A stretch of 48,414 nucleotides of DNA, taken from IMG/VR virus record IMGVR_UViG_3300044701_003951, positions 1-48,414 of that record. One strand, 5' to 3'. Under the pieces are notes generated by a model. That model saw only the letters and a program-made list of their open reading frames with translations, had not been told where the DNA came from and did no database searches. Position numbers and translations under genes: made by a program. The DNA comes from a virus. How positions within the stretch are numbered: position 1 is the first letter of the stretch; each line of letters starts with the position of its first letter. Positions 6,435 to 13,755 of the stretch are shown piece by piece.

Positions 6435-7190
6435 GTGCCTGATCTTCCCGAACGTCTTGCCGACTACGCCCGCAACCCACAGGGGTGGGCGGTCGTCCCC
6501 ACCGAACTGCTGCACGAGGCATCGGTGAGGGTGTCACGTGTGCCGCTTGCCGACGTGGTGATCCCCACGAAGAGCAACCGTGAGGGCGTGCAGCGGCTGG
6601 TCGACGTGCTCACCACCGCCCCCTTCGTGGGGCGTGTTGTGATCGTCGGCGACGGCGAGAACGCCACCGACCTGTCGGCAGTGCACGTCCCTCTCGGGGC
6701 TGGCATCCACGTGATGTGGAACAAGGGGATGCGACTGTGCGCCCCCGACCGCCACGTCCTGTTCCTGAACGATGACGTGACGATCGACGAGCGGACGGTC
6801 TCCGGTCTCGTGCACACGCTGGAGGAGCATCCCGAGGTCGGTCTGGTCTGCCCCAACTACAGCGGCGAGTCGTTCGAGGGTGCGTACCGAACGGTGACCG
6901 ACACGTGCCGAGGTCGCTACGACGGGACGGGTGGCATGGCGGGGTTCGCCATGATGCTGCGCAACACGCTCGCCAGAGAGTGGCGCTTCGACGAGGCGAT
7001 GAAGTGGTGGTACGGCGACGACGACATCGTGATGTGGGTGACCCGCACGAAGGGCATGAAGGCTGCGATCTCTGCGTGGTCGACGTGCGCCGACAACGAG
7101 TCGTGGACGATCCTCCACGACCCTCCGCCGACGTTCACTGCGGACGTGGAGAACGACCGACGGCTCTTCGAGCAGAAATGGGGCAAGTGA
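6435..7190 (+). CDS. Family 2-like glycosyltransferase (GT-A fold)
   Basis: 251 aa, GTG start at the leaderless promoter. After about 38 residues the GT-A core begins with 'LADVVIPTKSNREGVQRLV' (38-56). The metal/nucleotide-sugar motif LFLNDDVTID (110-119) takes the place of the DxD motif. The acceptor-side segment has GTGGMAGFAMMLR and WWYGDDDIVMW, typical of GT2 enzymes. It probably transfers a sugar to a phage component or modified base. Two further glycosyltransferases and two methyltransferases follow within 5 kb. Confidence 0.85.
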   Translation: MPDLPERLADYARNPQGWAVVPTELLHEASVRVSRVPLADVVIPTKSNREGVQRLVDVLTTAPFVGRVVIVGDGENATDLSAVHVPLGAGIHVMWNKGMRLCAPDRHVLFLNDDVTIDERTVSGLVHTLEEHPEVGLVCPNYSGESFEGAYRTVTDTCRGRYDGTGGMAGFAMMLRNTLAREWRFDEAMKWWYGDDDIVMWVTRTKGMKAAISAWSTCADNESWTILHDPPPTFTADVENDRRLFEQKWGK

Positions 7191-7699
7191 TGCACGGTGA
7201 GGTGACGGAGTGGCTGCGCAACTCGACAGAGGTTCCGTGGGAGGGTGCGCACGTTGTCGAGGTGGGGAGCGCCGACTGGAACGGTCGTGCCTCCGACTAC
7301 GTCTCGGGGTGGGCATCGTGGATCGGGGTCGACATCGCACCCGCTGCGAACGTCGACATCGTCGGCGATGCGATCGAGGTGCTGCCGACGCTCGACCCCT
7401 GCGACATCGTGGTGACGACGGAGGTGTTCGAGCACACTGCGCAGTGGTGCGACATCGTCGCTGCGATTGCCGGTGTGCTGCGTCTCGGGGGCTGGATGGT
7501 CGCCACGTGTGCGGGCACCGGTCGACCGGTCCACAGTGCGGACGGTGCGCCGACGCTGAAGCCCGACGAGCACTACGCCAACGTCTCGCTGCACGAGTTG
7601 CGTGCGTGCGCAGAGGCGTATGGGATTGAGATGGTGAGGGGCGAGGAGGGTCCGCCCGGGGACACCCGCTACATCGGGAGGCGGACCAGTGCATTCTGA
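7190..7699 (+). CDS. SAM-dependent methyltransferase (small-molecule/sugar type)
   Basis: 169 aa, ATG overlapping the previous TGA. Motif I is VVEVGSADWNG (22-32), the acidic strand-2 end is IGVDIA, and motif IV is DIVVTTEVFEHT, typical of class I methyltransferases of the type-11 kind rather than DNA methylases. Being coupled to the GT2 gene suggests it methylates a sugar or related group. Confidence 0.8.
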   Translation: MHGEVTEWLRNSTEVPWEGAHVVEVGSADWNGRASDYVSGWASWIGVDIAPAANVDIVGDAIEVLPTLDPCDIVVTTEVFEHTAQWCDIVAAIAGVLRLGGWMVATCAGTGRPVHSADGAPTLKPDEHYANVSLHELRACAEAYGIEMVRGEEGPPGDTRYIGRRTSAF

Positions 7700-7853
7700 C
7701 TGCTGCTGCCACGTCGACCTGCCGAGAGCCTCGCGCCGGTGGAACCATCGGGTGTGGCTCTGCGACATATGCTTTGCTCAGTGGACGGTGATCCGTGCGG
7801 GGTTCTCCGGTGACTCGTGGTGGCAGTGGATCGAGGTGCCCGATGAGCGTTGA
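7689..7853 (+). CDS. Small zinc-finger-like protein
   Basis: 54 aa, GTG start inside the end of the methyltransferase gene (11-nt overlap). CCCH near the N-terminus and CDIC in the middle could form a single zinc site. The C-terminal half is Trp-rich (GDSWWQWIEV). Its end overlaps the next glycosyltransferase start. Function unknown. Confidence 0.55.
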   Translation: MHSDCCCHVDLPRASRRWNHRVWLCDICFAQWTVIRAGFSGDSWWQWIEVPDER

Positions 7854-8430
7854 CGTGACGGTGTGCATCCCGACGATCCCCCCGAGGCGGCAGATGCTCG
7901 CTCGTGCGATCGACTCGTGCTCCCGACAGACGGTGCCGGTGGCGGCGATTGCAATCGCACAGGACAGGGACGGTGACGGTGCGTGGGCGACGAGGAACAG
8001 GGCGCTCGCCATGTCGAGGTCGGAGTGGACGGTGTTCCTTGACGACGATGACGAGTTGCTGCCGCACTACGTGGAGAGCCTGTCTGCGTTCGCTCGTGAG
8101 CACGAGGCGGATGTCGTGTGGGGCTGGTTCGAGGTGAGGGGCGGCACCGACCCCTTCCCTCACTACAGGGGTCGGCAGTTCGACCCTCAGAACCCTCACA
8201 TCGTCCCGATCACGTACATGGCTCGTACGGCGGTGCTGCACGAGGCGCTCGCCACGATGGGAGGTTTCGCTGCCGACACGGGTGGCGGCTCGTGGGACGT
8301 GCAGGACTTCCCGATCATGCGGGCGATGTTCGAGACGGGTGCCCGCTTCTATGCGTCGGACGAGACGGTGTGGCGCTGGCACCACCACGCTGCGAACACG
8401 AGCGGTCTGCCGACGAGGTGGAAGCGGTGA
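7843..8430 (+). CDS. Family 2-like glycosyltransferase (GT-A fold)
   Basis: 195 aa. The start 'MSVDVTVCIPTIPPR' is the first strand and nucleotide-binding loop of a GT2 domain. 'RAIDSCSRQTVPVAAIAIAQD' follows, then the DxD-type motif TVFLDDDDELLP (63-74), and later GGGSWDVQDFPIMRAM with the putative catalytic acid. It is shorter than typical GT2 proteins but the core looks complete. It differs enough from the 6435 gene to suggest a different acceptor or sugar. Confidence 0.85.
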   Translation: MSVDVTVCIPTIPPRRQMLARAIDSCSRQTVPVAAIAIAQDRDGDGAWATRNRALAMSRSEWTVFLDDDDELLPHYVESLSAFAREHEADVVWGWFEVRGGTDPFPHYRGRQFDPQNPHIVPITYMARTAVLHEALATMGGFAADTGGGSWDVQDFPIMRAMFETGARFYASDETVWRWHHHAANTSGLPTRWKR

Positions 8431-8600
8431 CGACCCGTGAGACTGTCGAGCGACTGTGGGCGGTGCTGGAGGTCGGCAACCAGATGGCGAACCTGCTCCG
8501 CTACATGGTCGAGGTGCTGGGTGAGGACGACGAGATTGTGATAGAAGTGATCCGTCCGTTGCTGAGTGAGTGGGAGGCTACTAGTGGGATCATGGATTGA
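8427..8600 (+). CDS. Small hypothetical protein
   Basis: 57 aa, GTG start overlapping the previous stop (GTGA). All-helical with many hydrophobic residues (VGNQMANLLRYMVEVLG) and acidic segments. It overlaps the start of the membrane protein gene that follows. Not recognised. Confidence 0.55.
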   Translation: MTTRETVERLWAVLEVGNQMANLLRYMVEVLGEDDEIVIEVIRPLLSEWEATSGIMD

Positions 8601-8826
8601 GTGGCTGACGGTAGCGTTCGTGCTACCGCTGCCGATTGCAGTGTGGTGGCTGGACCGTCGCCGAGAGCGGCTGTTCTTCGAGGCGCTGTTCGCTGAGCGC
8701 CAGCGCTCTGAGCGGCTCGCCGGTGCGCTCCAGCGCCTGCTCGCTCACGAGACCCCCGAGTCCCGTGGTGCGGCGCTGGATGCGCTGTGGACGTACCGAG
8801 AGAGCGAGTTGATCAGTGAGCGCTGA
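8584..8826 (+). CDS. Small single-span membrane protein
   Basis: 80 aa. An N-terminal hydrophobic segment 'WLTVAFVLPLPIAVWWL' (about 7-23) is followed at once by RRRER, so the C-terminus is probably cytoplasmic. The rest is helical (RQRSERLAGALQRLLAHE). An inverted repeat CGGTAGC-N6-GCTACCG (8609-8628) lies in the coding part for the membrane segment. Function unknown. Confidence 0.6.
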   Translation: MGSWIEWLTVAFVLPLPIAVWWLDRRRERLFFEALFAERQRSERLAGALQRLLAHETPESRGAALDALWTYRESELISER

Positions 8827-8986
8827 CGATGCGATGACGATGGTGACGGAGTCGAGGCGCTCGTGGAGGTCGTGCGCTCTTGAGTTGGCGGACGTGCTCG
8901 GCGAGTGCACGTTCTCCGACCCCGAGCAGGCGATGAGGGCGTTCACCATCCTGTGCGAGGTGCGGGCGATGAGCGAGGTCGACTGA
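8816..8986 (+). CDS. Small hypothetical protein
   Basis: 56 aa, GTG start overlapping the previous gene by 11 nt and TGA overlapping the next ATG. Helical with three Cys (SCALEL, LGECTF, LCEVRAM). No family recognised. Confidence 0.5.
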   Translation: MSADDAMTMVTESRRSWRSCALELADVLGECTFSDPEQAMRAFTILCEVRAMSEVD

Positions 8987-9159
8987 TGACGTTCGACGAG
9001 TGGCTGACGCACGGCATCGTGGAGGGGTGGGTGAGCGTGCCGGTGTGCGCCATGCACGACGGTCTGCCGACGACCCCCGAGGAGGAGGGCGAACTGGACG
9101 AGGGCTTCGACCCCTGCCTGTCCGCTCTGCGCCTGTGGGGACCGGAGGGTATGCCGTGA
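8986..9159 (+). CDS. Small acidic hypothetical protein
   Basis: 57 aa, ATG overlapping the previous TGA by 1 nt. Begins MTFDEWLTHGI and is acidic later (EEEGELDEGFD). It is coupled to the DNA methyltransferase gene (GTGA overlap). Function unknown. Confidence 0.5.
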   Translation: MTFDEWLTHGIVEGWVSVPVCAMHDGLPTTPEEEGELDEGFDPCLSALRLWGPEGMP

Positions 9160-9800
9160 CCCCGACACATCCTGCGCGCTTCTCAGCGTCCCTGATGCCG
9201 GTGATTGCCGACATGCTCGCTGCCCACGGGCACGAGGGCATGTGGGTGCTGGACCCCTTTGCCGGTGTGGGCGGGGTGCACGCCCTGCACCCACGGTTCG
9301 AGACGGTGGGCGTGGAGATCGAGCCGGAGTGGGCGAGCGCCCACGAGCGGACGATCGTCGGCAACGCTCTTGACCTACCGTTCGCTGCGCACACGTTCGA
9401 TGCGGTGGTCACGTCGCCGACATACGGCAACCGCATGGCGGACCACCACGAGGCTCGTGACGGCTCGAAGCGGATCACGTACCGGCACCGCCTCGGGCGA
9501 CCGTTGAGCGCCGACAACACGGGGCAGTTGCAGTGGGGCGACAAGTACCGTGAGTTCCACGTGCGTGCGTGGTCGGAGGTGGCTCGTGTGCTCCGCTCTG
9601 GTGGGCTGTTCGTCCTGAACGTCTCCGACCACGTCCGCAAGGGGAGCGTGGTGCCGGTGATTGACTGGCACGTCTCTGCGATCGAGGCGCTGGGGATGAC
9701 GCTGCTCGAACACCGTACGGTGCCGACCCCTCGGATGCGGTTCGGTGCGAACGGTGCCGCTCGTGTCGACCACGAGTCGGTGGTGGTGTTTCGCCGATGA
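9156..9800 (+). CDS. DNA methyltransferase (N6-adenine/N4-cytosine type)
   Basis: 214 aa. Motif I is LDPFAGVGG (about 31-39), with the acidic residues VGVEIEPEW after it. The catalytic motif IV is TSPTYGNR in place of the usual T-S-P-P-Y of N4C/N6A methylases; the second Pro is Thr here. Motif I precedes motif IV. 'LRSGGLFVLNVSDHVRKG' is the strand-6 region. A target-recognition domain is not obvious at this size. It probably methylates phage DNA for protection or as part of the modification set. Confidence 0.8.
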   Translation: MTPTHPARFSASLMPVIADMLAAHGHEGMWVLDPFAGVGGVHALHPRFETVGVEIEPEWASAHERTIVGNALDLPFAAHTFDAVVTSPTYGNRMADHHEARDGSKRITYRHRLGRPLSADNTGQLQWGDKYREFHVRAWSEVARVLRSGGLFVLNVSDHVRKGSVVPVIDWHVSAIEALGMTLLEHRTVPTPRMRFGANGAARVDHESVVVFRR

Positions 9801-10861
9801 GTGAGGACTGGCTCCCTCTGGAGCGCTCGACAACGCCGATGACGTGCATGGTGGAACTGGACGATGTCACGAGGGCGCTCGTGGCACCGTTCGACTACGA
9901 GACCGACGGCACCGAACGGTTCTACCCGTTCACTGTCCCGAGCGACCTACCGTCCGACTTCGGGATCGGCGTGATCGTCGGTGCGTCCGGTACGGGGAAG
10001 AGCACGCTGCTGCGTTCGTTCGGTGACGTGTCGAGAGCGGAGTGGTCTCCCGACCTGTCGATCGCCGCTCACTTTGCTGATCCTGTCGAGGCGATGGAGC
10101 GGCTCTCTGCTGCCGGTCTGATGTCGGTGCCCGACTGGGTGAAGCCGTGGCATGTCCTGTCCACGGGTCAGCGGTTCCGTGCCGACCTCGCTAGGTGCCT
10201 GCACGACGGTGCGGTGGTCGACGAGTTCACGAGCGTGGTGAGTCGAGACGTTGCGAAGGCAGCGTCGGCTGCGATGGCTCGCTACGTCCGTAGTGAGGGC
10301 GTTCGGCGCATCGTGGTGGCGACCGTCCACCGTGACGTGCTGGAGTTTCTCGAACCGGACTTCGTGATCGACACCGACCGTGGTGAGTGGTCGTCGGGGA
10401 GGTGGCTTCGGCGACCCGAACTGGTTCTCGAAGTTCGTCCTGCCCACCACTCCCTTTGGCGCTACTTCGCTGAGCATCACTATCTCAGCGGGTCGATCAA
10501 CCGAGCGTCACACTGCTACGTGGCATTCTGGAACGGCATCGTCGTTGGGTTCGCCGCAGTGATCGCCTACCCGAGCGGGACATTGAAGAGCGCATACCGT
10601 GAGCACCGGCTCGTGATCCTCCCCGACTTCCAAGGTCTCGGGTTCGGTCCTCGCCTGTCCGAGGCGGTCGCTCGGCACTACACGGAGAGCGGCAAGCGGT
10701 TCTTCTCGAAGACCGCTCACCCTCGTCTCGGTGAGTACCGTGACGGATCGCCGAGATGGAAGGGTACGTCGAAGAATCACATCCGTCGTTCTGACATGAG
10801 GCTCGACGCACGGTGGACGAGTGTTGGTCGATGGTCCTACTCGCACGAGTTCATCGGATGA
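9797..10861 (+). CDS. ABC-type ATPase fused to a GNAT acetyltransferase domain
   Basis: 354 aa with two domains. The N-terminal ATPase has Walker A 'GASGTGKST' (62-70), an ABC signature-like LSTGQRFR (121-128, cf. LSGGQ), Walker B AVVDEF (139-144) and an H-loop His178 (TVHRD). It lacks membrane segments and is short, so it is a soluble ABC ATPase rather than a transporter. The C-terminal domain is a GNAT fold, with 'LVILPDFQGLGFGPRLSEAV' (272-291) as the acetyl-CoA loop. Such fusions occur in mobile elements; their substrate is not established. Start ATG overlaps the DNA methylase stop, suggesting joint action with it. Confidence 0.8.
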   Translation: MSEDWLPLERSTTPMTCMVELDDVTRALVAPFDYETDGTERFYPFTVPSDLPSDFGIGVIVGASGTGKSTLLRSFGDVSRAEWSPDLSIAAHFADPVEAMERLSAAGLMSVPDWVKPWHVLSTGQRFRADLARCLHDGAVVDEFTSVVSRDVAKAASAAMARYVRSEGVRRIVVATVHRDVLEFLEPDFVIDTDRGEWSSGRWLRRPELVLEVRPAHHSLWRYFAEHHYLSGSINRASHCYVAFWNGIVVGFAAVIAYPSGTLKSAYREHRLVILPDFQGLGFGPRLSEAVARHYTESGKRFFSKTAHPRLGEYRDGSPRWKGTSKNHIRRSDMRLDARWTSVGRWSYSHEFIG

Positions 10862-11904
10862 GGGTTTATGTCTTCCCTGCCGACGTTGCGGGGTGTGGGC
10901 ACCAGCGGTTGATCCGCCCTGCCGAGACGCTGCGTGCGCTCGGTCACGACGTGTCCGTCTTCAAGCCCGGGGAGCAGGACCACTTCCCGATCACCATCTT
11001 CGAGCGGGGCATGATGCGCTCGCTCACGCTCGACATCGACGAGTTCGATGCCGACGTGGTGGTGATTCAGCGACCACTCGACTGGAAGTGGCAGTACGTG
11101 ATCCCAAAATTGAAGGCAATGGGCGTGAAGGTGATCGCCGATCTGGACGACGACCTGACGGCGATTCGCGTGGGGCATGCGATGTGGGGGACGGTCGACC
11201 CCATCAACAATCGCGACCAGAACTGGAACCATTTGAAGAAGGCGATGCTGCAAGCCGACACGGTGACGGTCTCGACACCGGCGCTCGCTAAGCGGTTCGG
11301 GCGGAGCGGCTCGACGATCGTGATCCCGAACTGCGTCCCCGAGAGTTACCTGAACGTCACCGCTGATCGCTCCGACCGTCTCGTGGTGGGGTGGACGGGG
11401 TCGGTCGCTACGCACCCCCACGACCTGAACGTCCTCGGTCCCTCTCTCCCCGAGGTCGCACGCACTGTCCCGTTCGAGTGGAGGGTCGTGGGCAGTGGGT
11501 ACGGCATCCGTTCGGTGACGGGGATGGAGCCGAGCGTCGTCTCGTACGTTCCGATCGACGAGTACATCCACGAGGTCGCACGCTTCGACGTGGGCGTGGT
11601 GCCGCTGGCGCTGCACCCCTTCAATGAGGCAAAGAGTTGGCTGAAGGGTCTGGAGATGTCGTCGGTGGGCGTGCCGTTCGTTGCATCTGCAACGAGTCCG
11701 TATCTCGAACTCGTCGCCCACGGTGCGGGCATGATCGCCGACCGACCTAAGCACTGGTCGGCAATGCTGAGGCGGCTGCTCACCGACGAACCGTTCAGGG
11801 CGGACATGTCTGCGGCGGGGCGCGAGGTCGCCCGACTGTGGACGTTCGAGGCGAACGCATGGCGCTGGGAGGAGGCGTGGCTTGGCAATCGGCAGCGACC
11901 CTGA
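10858..11904 (+). CDS. GT-B fold glycosyltransferase (GT4-like)
   Basis: 348 aa, ATG overlapping the previous TGA (ATGA). The N-terminal Rossmann half begins 'MRVYVFPADVAGCGHQRLIR' and has 'PAETLRALGHDVSVF'. The C-terminal half has 'VGWTGSVATHPHDLNVL' and later FNEAKSWLKGLEMSSVGVPF, where the E-x-x-x-x-x-x-E region of GT4 enzymes usually binds the sugar nucleotide. It probably uses a nucleotide sugar; the acceptor is unknown. It closes the modification island. Confidence 0.8.
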   Translation: MRVYVFPADVAGCGHQRLIRPAETLRALGHDVSVFKPGEQDHFPITIFERGMMRSLTLDIDEFDADVVVIQRPLDWKWQYVIPKLKAMGVKVIADLDDDLTAIRVGHAMWGTVDPINNRDQNWNHLKKAMLQADTVTVSTPALAKRFGRSGSTIVIPNCVPESYLNVTADRSDRLVVGWTGSVATHPHDLNVLGPSLPEVARTVPFEWRVVGSGYGIRSVTGMEPSVVSYVPIDEYIHEVARFDVGVVPLALHPFNEAKSWLKGLEMSSVGVPFVASATSPYLELVAHGAGMIADRPKHWSAMLRRLLTDEPFRADMSAAGREVARLWTFEANAWRWEEAWLGNRQRP

Positions 11905-12085
11905 GATCGGGATGCGGTTCTCCCGTTGGGGGCAGATGTCCGACGTGGAGAGGGAGGCGTGGTTCGACCACATGCGTGCGACCTTCGAGCATCACGCTAT
12001 GGGGGGCTACGGAAAGTTGTGTGAACCCGACCCCGAGTTGCGGCGGTTCTTCACGGAGACGGCGTGGGCATCGGTGATGACTTGA
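11882..12085 (+). CDS. Small hypothetical protein
   Basis: 67 aa. A TTG start at 11882 is chosen because GGGAGGAGG sits a few nt upstream inside the previous gene; an ATG at 11912 is the alternative. Sequence includes MSDVEREAWFDHMRATFEHH and an acidic/aromatic end. Its stop is next to the class II promoter at 12082. Confidence 0.5.
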   Translation: MAIGSDPEIGMRFSRWGQMSDVEREAWFDHMRATFEHHAMGGYGKLCEPDPELRRFFTETAWASVMT

Positions 12086-12111
12086 CCCGACGGTTCGGGC
12101 TGACCTATGAT
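12082..12111 (+). promoter_or_regulatory. Promoter, class II (TTGACC-18-TATGAT)
   Basis: The -35 TTGACC (12082-12087) and -10 TATGAT (12106-12111) are 18 bp apart. TGACCTATGATC around the -10 and GTCACT downstream match the promoter at 508-537. A leader with CAGGAGG precedes the ATG at 12137. Confidence 0.8.
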
Positions 12112-12136
12112 CGGCTCTGTCACTCAGGAGGTGCAC

Positions 12137-12658
12137 ATGGGATTCGACAGGAACCGTGCGGGGGCGATCGTGCAGGACGCTCTCGTGAGGCTCGGGGCTA
12201 GGACGGGCAGCACGTACGCCGTCCCGACGATCAAGTGGGACTTGAAGGGCAAGTCGTGCCTCGGGCAGGCGGTGGGGGGCAGCGTGATCCGTCTCCACCC
12301 CGAGGCGGCTGACCTGCTCGGCGAGCAGTACGTGGAGACGATCCTCCACGAGGTGTGCCACATCGCTGCGGAGGCGGAGCGCCGCAAGCACGCCCCGACG
12401 GTGCGCACCGGCAAGTGGTCGGCACACGGTGCGGTGTGGCGCAACATGATGAGGTCGCTGGGGCAGTCGCCCGACCGCACGTGCTCGCTGCCGGAGGGCG
12501 TGAAGTTGACCCCCGCCCGAAAGGTGAAGCAGTTCAAGGTCCGTTGCGCCTGCAAGGAGCACGTGGTCTCGCAGGTTCGGGTGAACCGTGGGATCGAGCG
12601 CTACCACTGCCGCCGATGCGGTACGGGTCTGACCGTCGTGGGGGAGGTCGGGGCATGA
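12137..12658 (+). CDS. SprT-like zinc metalloprotease with zinc ribbon
   Basis: 173 aa, ATG with an AGGAGG site. The zinc protease motif HEVCH is at 71-75 (HExxH, Glu catalytic), with a third ligand probably H97 (SAHGAVW). The C-terminal zinc ribbon has C137/C139 and C158/C161. This is the SprT/Spartan layout; Spartan cleaves proteins crosslinked to DNA, and small SprT-like proteins are found in phages. The role here is unproven: DNA-protein crosslink repair or cleavage of a host DNA-bound protein are both possible. Confidence 0.85.
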   Translation: MGFDRNRAGAIVQDALVRLGARTGSTYAVPTIKWDLKGKSCLGQAVGGSVIRLHPEAADLLGEQYVETILHEVCHIAAEAERRKHAPTVRTGKWSAHGAVWRNMMRSLGQSPDRTCSLPEGVKLTPARKVKQFKVRCACKEHVVSQVRVNRGIERYHCRRCGTGLTVVGEVGA

Positions 12659-12849
12659 CGTGGTCCGACAGGGTCGCAGGGATGGTGTGGGTGCTGGCGA
12701 CGTTCTCCAGCATCCCGATCTATCTGAGGGCGAGCGCATGGAACCAGCGCCGCCGCTATCGGGCACGCTGCTACAGGGCGAGGGTCCGAGCGCAGCGTGG
12801 GCGGCGGGTACGATCGGGTCATGCGTGCCGTCGAGGTTCACTGGCGTGA
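12655..12849 (+). CDS. Small basic membrane-type protein
   Basis: 64 aa, ATG overlapping the SprT stop (ATGA). A hydrophobic N-terminal stretch 'MVWVLATFSSIPIYL' is followed by a strongly Arg-rich tail (RRRYRARCYRARVRAQRGRR). Its 3' end overlaps the next gene by 29 nt. No family recognised. Confidence 0.5.
   Translation: MTWSDRVAGMVWVLATFSSIPIYLRASAWNQRRRYRARCYRARVRAQRGRRVRSGHACRRGSLA
12809..12814 (+). promoter_or_regulatory. Leaderless -10 box TACGAT
   Basis: TACGAT followed by 6 nt (CGGGTC) and the ATG at 12821. It lies inside the end of the preceding gene. Confidence 0.65.
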
Positions 12850-13057
12850 CTGCCACGCTCTGACAGAGGGCTGGACCCACCTGTCCGATCTCGACACCCA
12901 CGAGCGTGTGATCCGCTCCGTGGGGTTCGTGCTCGAAGACCGCAAGCACGACCACCTCGTGCTCGCACAGTCGCTGGACGACGGTCTCGTCGACAACGTC
13001 ATTGCGATTCCTCTGGCGGTGATCATCTCAGTCTGCTCACTCTCGCCAGTCGACTGA
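12821..13057 (+). CDS. Hypothetical protein
   Basis: 78 aa from the ATG placed by the TACGAT box. Begins MRAVEVHWRDCHALTEGW; a Glu/Asp/His-rich middle is followed by hydrophobic strands (VIAIPLAVIISVCSL). Not recognised. Confidence 0.6.
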   Translation: MRAVEVHWRDCHALTEGWTHLSDLDTHERVIRSVGFVLEDRKHDHLVLAQSLDDGLVDNVIAIPLAVIISVCSLSPVD

Positions 13058-13070
13058 TACCCTCACCGGT

Positions 13071-13277
13071 ATGGGTCGACGAGAGTACCGCCGAGAGATC
13101 GCAGCAGAGCGCCGCCGAGCGAGCGCCCAGCGCCAGCGCATGATTCAGCACGACGGTGCGATGCTGCGCCGTCAGCGTGAGCGGCTGCGCCGACGGCACG
13201 GCAACCCATCCAATCGCCGACAGGCTCTGGTCGACTGGGTCGTCTCCGTCAACATGCGCCGAGGTGAGGTCGAGTGA
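13071..13277 (+). CDS. Very basic small helical protein
   Basis: 68 aa, about a third of them Arg (RREYRREIAAERRRASAQRQR). It probably binds nucleic acid or an acidic partner. A -10-like TACCCT (13058-13063) is 7 nt before the ATG, so a leaderless transcript is likely. Confidence 0.6.
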   Translation: MGRREYRREIAAERRRASAQRQRMIQHDGAMLRRQRERLRRRHGNPSNRRQALVDWVVSVNMRRGEVE

Positions 13278-13486
13278 CGGAGTGGACGATGAGGTCGGCA
13301 ACGGGCATCCGCACCCTGTCCGATGCTCGCGACACTGCGGAGAGTTTCGTGAGGATGTTCGGTGAGCCGTTCGCCATCATTCACTTCAAGTCGGAGGGTT
13401 CGTTCGACGTGGAGCCTGCTCGGCAGACCGACGTTCTCGGGCAGTGGGGCGTGGTCGACATCCTCGTACCAGAGGCGGTGTCCTGA
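13274..13486 (+). CDS. Small hypothetical protein
   Basis: 70 aa, GTG overlapping the previous stop (GTGA). 'LSDARDTAESFVRMFGEPF' predicts a helix, then beta strands (FAIIHF, WGVVDILVPEAV). Not recognised. Confidence 0.55.
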   Translation: MTEWTMRSATGIRTLSDARDTAESFVRMFGEPFAIIHFKSEGSFDVEPARQTDVLGQWGVVDILVPEAVS

Positions 13487-13755
13487 TGCGGACGATGAGG
13501 GCGATCGTCCCCGAGCGCACCGACCACACGGACTGGCGCACGCCACGCACGACCGACGCTATCGAGACGGCGCTCGCAAGGGTGCCCCGAAACGGTGAGT
13601 GGTGGGTGCTGCGCAAGGGTCTCGGCATGACCGTCTCTGAGCAGCAGGCTCGTGCACTCAACGCCACCGGTGGACCGTGGGTGTTTGGGTACAGGGTCTA
13701 CGCCGACGGCGGAGACCTGCGCAGCGATCTAGCGGTAAGGTGGACAGGACGATGA
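13486..13755 (+). CDS. Hypothetical protein
   Basis: 89 aa, ATG overlapping the previous TGA by 1 nt. A compact mixed sequence with 'GEWWVLRKGLGMTVSEQQA'. It overlaps the ClpP-like gene start by 4 nt. Not recognised. Confidence 0.55.
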   Translation: MRTMRAIVPERTDHTDWRTPRTTDAIETALARVPRNGEWWVLRKGLGMTVSEQQARALNATGGPWVFGYRVYADGGDLRSDLAVRWTGR

